From Candidatus Nomurabacteria bacterium RIFCSPLOWO2_01_FULL_46_18 (GTDB taxonomy: Bacteria > Patescibacteriota > Minisyncoccia > Phycocordibacterales > UBA9973): DNA of 5,824 bases. The DNA lies in contig MFVH01000011.1 of the NCBI GenBank assembly GCA_001786015.1, positions 23,481 through 29,304 on the forward strand, given 5' to 3'. Shown one piece after another: positions 1-4,797 of this stretch (within the stretch, counting starts at the first letter, position 1; each line of letters opens with the position of its first letter). A program made the position numbers and the translations under genes. Under the pieces are notes generated by a model. It did no database searches and was not told where the DNA came from. It worked only from the letters and a program-made list of their open reading frames with translations.

Positions 1-1886
1 ATAAATTGCCCGAGCGCTTTGGTCAGCTCGGTTTTTCCGACTCCGGTGGGCCCCAAGAAAATAAAGGAGCCGATTGGGCGGTTCGGGTCGGAAATCCCCG
101 CTCGCGAGCGGCGGATAACGTCGGCGACGCGCTGGATCGCTTCATCTTGGCCCACCACTCGTTTCCTCAATTCTTTTTCCATCCGTTCGAGCTTTGCCCG
201 CTCTTCTTCGAGCATTTTAGTGAGCGGTATCCCGGTCCAGCGAGAGACGACTTCGGCGATATCCTCGGCGGTGATTTCCTCTTTCAAAATTCTTCGCGAC
301 TTCTGCAGTTTTTTCAAGCGCGTCAGTTTTGTTTCCAATTCTTTCTTCAGCGCCGGAATCTTCCCGTAGCGGATTTCCGCCGCCCGCGAAAGATCAGCGC
401 GCATTTCCGCATTCTCCGCTTCCAGACGCATTGTCTCCAATTCTTTCTTGATCGAGCGAATCTCAATCACTGTGGAGCGTTCATTTTGCCATTTGAGCTC
501 GAGTTCTTTCGTCTTTTCATTCAGGTTGGCGATTTCTTTGTCAATTTCTTTGATCCGCTTTTTGGCGTTTTTGTTCGTATCGCTCTCTTTTTTTAGCGCC
601 TCTTTTTCAATTTCCAAGCGCATGGTCTTCTGGCGAGCGTCCTCCAAGACCGGCGGTTTGTTCTCGAGCGCGATCTTCAACGAAGACGAGGCTTCATCAA
701 TCAGATCCACCGCCTTGTCCGGCAGAAACCGATTGGTGATGTAGCGCGCGGAAAGATTGACCGCGGAGAGAATCGCGTCATCGGTAATCCTGACTCCATG
801 AAAAAGTTCGTATTTTTCTTTAAGACCCCGCAAGATCGCGATCGCGTCTTCAACCGAGGGCTCATCGATGTAAACCGGTTGGAAGCGCCGGGCCAGGGCC
901 GGGTCTTTTTCAATATGCTTCTGGTATTCCTTAAGCGTAGTCGCGCCGATCGCTCGCAGTTCCCCGCGGGAGAGCGCCGGTTTCAGCATATTCGAAGCGT
1001 CAAGCGTCCCTTCGGCGCCACCCGCCCCGACGATCGTGTGGATTTCGTCGATAAAGAGAATCACTTTCCCTTCCGCCCGTTCGATCTCTTTCATGATTCC
1101 CTTGAGCCGCTCTTCAAATTCTCCGCGGTATTTGGTGCCGGCGATCAGTGATCCCAGATCCAAAGAGACTAATTCTTTGTCTTTGAGCGATTCCGGCACG
1201 GTGTTTTTGGCAATTTGCTGAGCCAGTCCCTCCACCACCGCCGTTTTGCCGGTGCCGGCTTCTCCGATCAAGATCGGATTATTTTTGGTCCGGCGAGAAA
1301 GTATCTGCATGATCCGCATTATTTCGTTATCGCGCCCGATGACCGGATCGAGCTTGTCTTCTTTGGCCAACTTGGTCAGATTGCGAGTGTACTTCAAGAG
1401 CAAGCGAAACTTCTTCGGCTCGCTAACGTCGGTAACGTTCTCTCGGCGAAGCTCTTCGAGCACTTTCATCACCGCTTCTTTCCCGATTCGATAGCGCGAG
1501 AGTGTTTCCCGCGCTTCGCCGGGCACCTCCAGCATGGCGATAAAAAGATGCTCGGTCGAAACAAAGTCGTCCTTCAGGAATTCGGCGAGCTTGGCGGAAT
1601 GTTCGATAACTTGAGCCAAGTCGGGGTTGAGATAAATTTGATAGGAAGGAGAAAGGGTGCTGCGGGATTCCGGAAGTTCGATCGCCTCCAGCACATTGTC
1701 GGTCAGGAGCATCGTGTCAATTTCCAGTTTATCCAAGATCGAATTGACCATGCTCTCTTCCTGGAGAAGGAGCGCGGCCATAAGATGGAGCGAAGAGACG
1801 TGGTTTTGTCCGCGCTCAATCGCGAGCTCGTGGGCTTTCTTGATTGCGTCTTTAGCTTTGGTTGTAAATCTATTTAGTGGCGGCAT
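1..1886 (-). CDS. clpB: ATP-dependent chaperone ClpB (Hsp100 disaggregase), 3' end outside window
   Basis: ClpB is a hexameric AAA+ unfoldase that, with the DnaK system, threads polypeptides out of aggregates in the cytoplasm. I translated the minus strand from the ATG at 1886-1884; it stays open for 628 codons to the left edge, and E. coli ClpB has 857 residues. Visible in order: Clp N-domain (about 5-145); first AAA+ module with Walker A GEAGTGKT at 208-215, Walker B ILFIDEIH with D280/E281, and arginine-finger pair R333/R334 before F335; a long charged coiled-coil middle domain (about 405-530), which separates ClpB from ClpA and ClpC; then the second module with WTGIPLTKM and Walker A GPTGVGKT at 612-619. 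The sequence stops just after that P-loop, so Walker B2, sensor 2 and the C-terminus are missing only because the window ends. Walker A1 reads A-G-T where most relatives have P-G-V, a mild variant. It has its own promoter and no Shine-Dalgarno sequence. Identification is secure. Confidence 0.97.
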   Translation of the reverse strand, partial: MPPLNRFTTKAKDAIKKAHELAIERGQNHVSSLHLMAALLLQEESMVNSILDKLEIDTMLLTDNVLEAIELPESRSTLSPSYQIYLNPDLAQVIEHSAKLAEFLKDDFVSTEHLFIAMLEVPGEARETLSRYRIGKEAVMKVLEELRRENVTDVSEPKKFRLLLKYTRNLTKLAKEDKLDPVIGRDNEIMRIMQILSRRTKNNPILIGEAGTGKTAVVEGLAQQIAKNTVPESLKDKELVSLDLGSLIAGTKYRGEFEERLKGIMKEIERAEGKVILFIDEIHTIVGAGGAEGTLDASNMLKPALSRGELRAIGATTLKEYQKHIEKDPALARRFQPVYIDEPSVEDAIAILRGLKEKYELFHGVRITDDAILSAVNLSARYITNRFLPDKAVDLIDEASSSLKIALENKPPVLEDARQKTMRLEIEKEALKKESDTNKNAKKRIKEIDKEIANLNEKTKELELKWQNERSTVIEIRSIKKELETMRLEAENAEMRADLSRAAEIRYGKIPALKKELETKLTRLKKLQKSRRILKEEITAEDIAEVVSRWTGIPLTKMLEEERAKLERMEKELRKRVVGQDEAIQRVADVIRRSRAGISDPNRPIGSFIFLGPTGVGKTELTKALGQF

Positions 1887-1895
1887 TTTACAGCT

Positions 1896-1924
1896 ATTTT
1901 ATACCGCAAATCTTGATTTGTCAA
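1896..1924 (-). promoter_or_regulatory. clpB promoter, near-leaderless
   Basis: The minus strand carries a perfect -35 TTGACA (1924-1919), a 17-nt spacer and a -10 TAAAAT (1901-1896). The overlapping TATAAA (1903-1898) with a 15-nt spacer is an alternative register. Only 9 nt (or 11) separate the hexamer from the clpB ATG, predicting a leader of about 3-5 nt. The -35 begins 8 nt past the stop codon of the preceding gene. No CIRCE or HAIR heat-shock operator is seen. Inferred from hexamer match and position only. Confidence 0.7.
1907..1920. promoter_or_regulatory. Inverted repeat in the clpB promoter spacer (candidate operator)
   Basis: CAAATC-TT-GATTTG is an exact 6-bp inverted repeat with a 2-bp centre. 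It lies almost entirely between the -35 and -10 hexamers of the clpB promoter and overlaps the -35 by 2 bp. A repressor bound here would block RNA polymerase. It matches neither CIRCE nor the HspR site. The arms are short and AT-rich, so chance is possible. Confidence 0.35.
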
Positions 1925-1932
1925 AATTTTTT

Positions 1933-2679
1933 CTAGGTTTTTTCCTCTTCCCGGGCTTTGAGCGCCTCATTGATCGCGTCAATCGAAACGAAGGAGACAA
2001 CCTCATTCATAAGCGCGATGCCCAGAGCTTCTCCATCCAAGTTCAAGACCAGAGCGCCTGAATTACTAAAAGTCGCATTGATACTGATATTTTTATTACT
2101 GTCAAGAATAAAACTGGAGATAGAATTTCCCAAAACAAGCACTTTCTGCCCAGGTTTCATCTTGCTCAAATCCCCCGCAACGGGCACAGTGAAGACGGCC
2201 ACGCTCTCTTCTTTTACCGGCTCGCCGATCTTCAGAATCGCGAAACCCGCCGGGTCGGTGGCAAGGAGTGTTGCTTTGAACTTGCCGCTTGAATTGGAAA
2301 GATAATACGGACCTTCTATCGCTTGGGCCGCGTCGATAGCCACCAAACCGTCAGCATGAACAGCGAAACCTCTTCCGGAGGTTTGAGCATTTTCATCCGC
2401 GCTTCTCGATAAAGTGAAAACCGCCGATTGATTTTTTTCAATCGCGTCGACAACCAGATCTTCTTCCTTAACCACGATCGTCTGGGTGATGGTTTTCCCC
2501 TGCACCTGCTCGATTTTTTCGACTGTCTGCCGGACCACCCGATTGATCGGAACGGTAAAGGACTGCGGCGCTTGCTCCATCAAGGTGACAGTGGTAATGC
2601 CGGTCGCGATCGAAGTAATGAAGGAAAGCAGGATTGCCAGGAGGATCAGCTGCGATTTGTTCAGGTCTTTGATATCCAT
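1933..2679 (-). CDS. Membrane-anchored, catalytically degenerate HtrA/trypsin-like protein
   Basis: From the ATG at 2679-2677 this gives 248 residues: a short charged N-terminus, one hydrophobic segment (about 9-34, an uncleaved signal anchor), a linker with possible coiled-coil character (about 45-85), and a domain that follows the HtrA (S1C) trypsin fold. Conserved framework pieces are GRGFAVHADGLV (102-113), DPAGFAILKI (142-151) and SNSGALVLNLDG (205-216). Aligned by eye, the catalytic His falls on A118, the catalytic Asp on G145, and only the Ser (S207) remains; the usual GNSGGP is SNSGAL. It is therefore probably not a protease but an extracytoplasmic binding or scaffold domain. No PDZ domain follows. 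A TTG at 2697 would add six residues, but it lies upstream of the predicted transcription start, so the ATG is preferred. Family assignment is good; the function is unknown. Confidence 0.8.
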   Translation of the reverse strand: MDIKDLNKSQLILLAILLSFITSIATGITTVTLMEQAPQSFTVPINRVVRQTVEKIEQVQGKTITQTIVVKEEDLVVDAIEKNQSAVFTLSRSADENAQTSGRGFAVHADGLVAIDAAQAIEGPYYLSNSSGKFKATLLATDPAGFAILKIGEPVKEESVAVFTVPVAGDLSKMKPGQKVLVLGNSISSFILDSNKNISINATFSNSGALVLNLDGEALGIALMNEVVSFVSIDAINEALKAREEEKT

Positions 2680-2685
2680 TTCATT

Positions 2686-2694
2686 AGTATAGCA
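2686..2694 (-). promoter_or_regulatory. Extended -10 promoter of the HtrA-like gene, leaderless
   Basis: The minus strand reads TGCTATACT: an extended -10 TG followed by the hexamer TATACT (2691-2686). No good -35 is visible, as is common for extended -10 promoters. Six nt separate the hexamer from the ATG, so the usual start spacing puts +1 on the A of that ATG. This supports the 2679 start over the TTG at 2697. Inferred from motif and position. Confidence 0.6.
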
Positions 2695-2700
2695 CAAAAT

Positions 2701-3120
2701 CTAAACCGAAGCGGCAATTTTTTCCCGGACAATTTTTTCAATTTTGTGCGGATTGCTGATACCGTGAAAATTCACTTCCGCTTGATCCGAGCCGGCGGTA
2801 TCAAAATGAATGTTCCCAATCCCGAATATATTTTCAATTATAGACTGCCGGACTTCAATATTTTGAATTCTCCGGTACTCTGCAGATTTTCTGGAGGTCG
2901 ACAGAAATTTATATTCTTGCGTCACTCCGTCCAGAGTTACATAAAAAGTTTCCGCCCGGCGAACGAGTTCCCCTAAAACAACTATCAGAATTCCGATCGA
3001 GATAAGCGGTTGGAAAACGAAAAACCCCGCGACCGCTAAGCCAGTGCCACCTAAATAAAATCCTAAAAAAAGCAGCGGATGCGGATGCATTTTTTTAAGG
3101 ATCCCCTTTTCAGAATGCAT
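2701..3120 (-). CDS. Small membrane protein with bacterial PH domain (bPH2 / YdbS-like)
   Basis: A protein of 139 residues. A short cytoplasmic N-terminus precedes two hydrophobic segments (about 14-33 and 38-53) joined by a tight turn, as in the small two-helix members of the DUF304/YdbS family. A bacterial PH domain follows (about 58-137). Family-typical elements are the strand FYVTLDGVTQEYKF, the IQNIEVRQSIIENIFGIGNIHF stretch ending in the FGIGNI turn, and the final helix NPHKIEKIVREKI. The exact role of these membrane proteins is unknown; proposed roles in envelope stress or membrane organisation are not shown here. The ATG at 3120 lies 6 nt past the stop of the desulfurase gene, has no Shine-Dalgarno sequence and has its own -10 box. 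M11 is a possible alternative start but leaves no better upstream signal. No enzymatic motif is present. Confidence 0.85.
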   Translation of the reverse strand: MHSEKGILKKMHPHPLLFLGFYLGGTGLAVAGFFVFQPLISIGILIVVLGELVRRAETFYVTLDGVTQEYKFLSTSRKSAEYRRIQNIEVRQSIIENIFGIGNIHFDTAGSDQAEVNFHGISNPHKIEKIVREKIAASV

Positions 3121-3126
3121 AACTTT

Positions 3127-4305
3127 TTAATTATACCACTTTTCAAGTTTTTTAAAGATTTCATCCAGGGCTTTCACCGTCCGATCAATGTCCTTTTTAC
3201 TCGTCTCTCTTCCTAACGAAAAACGAAGTGAACCCTCGTCCGCCGCTTTTCCTCGAAGCGCCGCAATCACATGCGAGGGTGTTTCCTCGCCCGACTTGCA
3301 GGCGCTCTTGGCCGAGGCCATAATCCCGCGCGCGGATAATTCAATCACCAATAAGTCGCTGGGAATTTTCGGAATTGAGATATTCAGATTATTCGGCAAT
3401 CTGTTTTCCCAATCGCCATTAACCAGTATTCCAACATTCTTGAGAATGTGAGAATGTTCCAGTTTGTTTAAAAAATAATCTCGGAGCTTGGTGAGCCGCT
3501 TCACCTCTTTGTCTTTTATTTTCTCTACTTGTTCTAGGGCGCGCGCAAGAGCAACCGCGCCCTCCACATTCTCCGTCCCCGGCCGTAATCCCCTTTCCTG
3601 ATTGCCCCCCCACATAAGCGGAGTAATCCTAACATTTCTCTTTTTATAAAGCGCGCCAATCCCTTTCGGCCCGTAAATCTTCGCGGAATTGAAAGACATC
3701 AAATCCACACCTAACTTCTCCACCTTTATTGGCAAATAGTTCACTGCCTGTGTTGCATCCGTATGGAAATACGGAAACGTCCCAAGGTCAGACCTTTTTG
3801 AATTCTTAAGGTTTGACCTTTTTCTAAAATGCCTGATTTCTTTCGCGATTTCCCTTATCGGTTGAATAGTGCCTATTTCATTGTTCGCATACATTACTGA
3901 AACTAAAACAGTATTCGGCTTAAATGCTTTTCGAATTTTTTTGGAGTCTACTATGCCATTTTTTTCCACTTCCACATACGTTACTTTCTTTGTCTGTTTA
4001 CAAGACTCTAACACAGATGCGTGCTCGATATTGGTCGTCACAAGATGACCCCGAGGCGCGCCCAAAATCGCCAAATTATTGCTCTCGGTCGCGCCCGAAG
4101 TAAAAATAATTTCATCGCTATGCGCGCCTAAAACTCGGGCGATTCTTGTCCTTGCGTCTTCCAACTTTCTTTTTTCTTCTTTTCCAAGTTCGTGAATTGC
4201 GTTTGGATTAGGGAAAGAACCAGAAGCATAATCCAAGTATATTTTCCCCGCCCGCCGCGCCTTGCGCAGCATGGCGGGCAGGTTTGATTTTTCTTTTGAT
4301 TTCAC
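3127..4305 (-). CDS. Cysteine desulfurase, NifS/IscS family (PLP-dependent)
   Basis: The enzyme takes sulfur from L-cysteine as an enzyme persulfide, releasing alanine, for Fe-S cluster assembly and tRNA thiolation in the cytoplasm. The 392 residues match the family's usual 380-400. Seen: KIYLDYASGSFPNP (21-34), TSGATESNN (69-77), H95 in NIEHASV for stacking on PLP, D183 and Q186 in HTDATQAVN, Schiff-base K209 in SFNSAKIYGPKGIGALY, GLRPGTENV (239-247), and catalytic C336 in the SAKSACKSGEETPSHV loop. The residue before K209 is Ala where IscS has His. Residues 163-174 (RSNLKNSKRSDL) come from a palindromic repeat and sit in the loop between a helix and the strand leading to HTDATQ. No IscU scaffold or regulator is adjacent in the window. 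The start is GTG (4305-4303); the M at residue 12 is an alternative that still keeps the whole fold. The IscS versus NifS subtype cannot be fixed, so no symbol is given. Confidence 0.94.
   Translation of the reverse strand: MKSKEKSNLPAMLRKARRAGKIYLDYASGSFPNPNAIHELGKEEKRKLEDARTRIARVLGAHSDEIIFTSGATESNNLAILGAPRGHLVTTNIEHASVLESCKQTKKVTYVEVEKNGIVDSKKIRKAFKPNTVLVSVMYANNEIGTIQPIREIAKEIRHFRKRSNLKNSKRSDLGTFPYFHTDATQAVNYLPIKVEKLGVDLMSFNSAKIYGPKGIGALYKKRNVRITPLMWGGNQERGLRPGTENVEGAVALARALEQVEKIKDKEVKRLTKLRDYFLNKLEHSHILKNVGILVNGDWENRLPNNLNISIPKIPSDLLVIELSARGIMASAKSACKSGEETPSHVIAALRGKAADEGSLRFSLGRETSKKDIDRTVKALDEIFKKLEKWYN
3130..3138 (-). promoter_or_regulatory. Extended -10 promoter of the PH-domain gene, inside the end of the desulfurase gene
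   Basis: The minus strand reads TGGTATAAT: extended -10 TG plus a perfect TATAAT (3135-3130), followed by 9 nt and the ATG at 3120. The predicted leader is about 3 nt. The nine bases are also the last three sense codons (Trp-Tyr-Asn) of the desulfurase. No convincing -35 is present. Confidence 0.62.
3784..3820 (-). repeat. 37-bp palindromic repeat, copy 1, in frame within the cysteine desulfurase gene
   Basis: On the minus strand there are two 13-bp arms, AAGGTCAAACCTT (3820-3808) and AAGGTCTGACCTT (3796-3784), around an 11-bp spacer containing GAATTC. Each arm is itself nearly palindromic, and the arms are inverted copies of one another with one mismatch. The copy at 5654-5690 differs at 2 of 37 bases, and identity stops at the element's edges. 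It encodes RSNLKNSKRSDL, residues 163-174 of the desulfurase, with no frame disruption. In RNA it could fold into a 13-bp hairpin with one A-C mismatch. Confidence 0.88.
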
Positions 4306-4324
4306 GGTTAAAGTAGTATATACT
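4296..4324 (+). promoter_or_regulatory. Promoter of the DUF4446-infB pair (divergent, near-leaderless)
   Basis: On the plus strand, TTGATT (4296-4301, 4/6 match), a 17-nt spacer and TATACT (4319-4324) are followed by 8 nt and the ATG at 4333, giving a predicted leader of about 2 nt. The -35 lies inside the first codons of the opposing desulfurase gene. It probably also supplies infB, which shows no promoter of its own. Confidence 0.62.
4315..4324. promoter_or_regulatory. Palindromic shared -10 element, AGTATATACT
   Basis: This 10-bp perfect palindrome reads TATACT on both strands (4319-4324 plus, 4320-4315 minus), so a single DNA element supplies the -10 for both divergent promoters. It lies in the 27-nt gap between the two start codons. 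The two polymerases would compete for the same bases, tying the two outputs together. Confidence 0.62.
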
Positions 4325-4342
4325 CCTTCACTATGAACACAA
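4315..4342 (-). promoter_or_regulatory. Promoter of the cysteine desulfurase gene (divergent, near-leaderless)
   Basis: On the minus strand the -10 TATACT is at 4320-4315, with a weak -35 TTGTGT at 4342-4337 (16-nt spacer, 3/6 match). Nine nt separate the -10 from the GTG start, predicting a leader of about 3 nt. The -35 falls inside the first codons of the opposing DUF4446 gene. Confidence 0.55.
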
Positions 4343-4797
4343 AGCTCGAAATAGCTTTTTTTGCTCTCGCCGGAATCGCTGTATTCCTGGGTGCTTTTTG
4401 GATATGGAGAACGGAGAAGCGCTTAAAAAAAATTTTCCTCGGCAAAAAGGGGAGGGATTTAGAAGATACTATCGTCGCGCTGGAGAACGATATCTCCAAA
4501 TTAAAATCTGCCAAAGAAAAAGCCGAAGGAGAAATTTCGGAGGTAAATCGGAAATTGCGAAAAAGCATCCGTGGCCTCGAGACGGTACGCTTCAATCCAT
4601 TTCCGGACCAAGGCAGTAATCAGAGTTTTGCCATTGGTATGCTTGATGAGGAGGGAGACGGGTTGGTGCTCTCAAGCCTTTATGCCCGCGAGCGGATGAG
4701 CATTTTTGCCAAACCGATAAAGAGCGGAAAATCAGAATACGAGCTGACTCAAGAAGAAAAAGAAGCACTATGGAAAGCGCAAAAGAAAACAGAATAG
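4333..4797 (+). CDS. DUF4446 family protein (membrane anchor plus coiled coil)
   Basis: A protein of 154 residues of unknown biochemical role. Seen: one hydrophobic segment (about 7-25), a charged, heptad-like coiled coil (about 42-80), and the DUF4446 core from about 84 on, recognisable by VRFNPFPDQGSNQSFAIGML, then GLVLSSLYARERMSIFAKPI (110-129), GKSEYELTQEEKEAL (132-146) and a basic tail. The R-F/Y-N-F pattern, the SFAIGMLD strand and the closing Y-x-L-T/S-x-E-E-K-E-A helix are the family signature as I recall it. The ATG follows the -10 box by 8 nt with no Shine-Dalgarno sequence. Its last 28 nt overlap the start of infB, suggesting translational coupling. The neighbour does not reveal the function. 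Confidence 0.88.
   Translation: MNTKLEIAFFALAGIAVFLGAFWIWRTEKRLKKIFLGKKGRDLEDTIVALENDISKLKSAKEKAEGEISEVNRKLRKSIRGLETVRFNPFPDQGSNQSFAIGMLDEEGDGLVLSSLYARERMSIFAKPIKSGKSEYELTQEEKEALWKAQKKTE

Noticed and set aside
6..1877. Several plus-strand open frames of 60-220 codons opposite clpB
   Set aside because: They are antisense shadows of a continuous ClpB frame with all expected motifs, and their translations resemble no known family.
1921..1935. A/T run after the HtrA-like stop codon as an intrinsic terminator
   Set aside because: On the transcribed strand there is no GC-rich stem followed by a U run; the bases are better explained as the clpB promoter region.
2680..2697. Upstream TTG start for the HtrA-like gene, adding six residues
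   Set aside because: TTG is a weak start, no Shine-Dalgarno sequence precedes it, and an extended -10 lies within the six codons, placing +1 at the downstream ATG.
3433..3458. AACATTCT / AGAATGTT inverted repeat with an extra AGAATGT between the arms, inside the desulfurase gene
   Set aside because: It lies in ordinary coding sequence in a variable region of the protein, has no second copy in the window, and is not near a promoter.
3419..3613. Minus-strand open frame of 64 codons inside the desulfurase gene
   Set aside because: It is out of frame with a fully conserved enzyme, its translation is low-complexity and it has no start signals.
4323..4328. AAGGAG on the minus strand as a Shine-Dalgarno sequence for the desulfurase
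   Set aside because: It is 17 nt from the GTG, too far, and it would lie upstream of the predicted transcription start.
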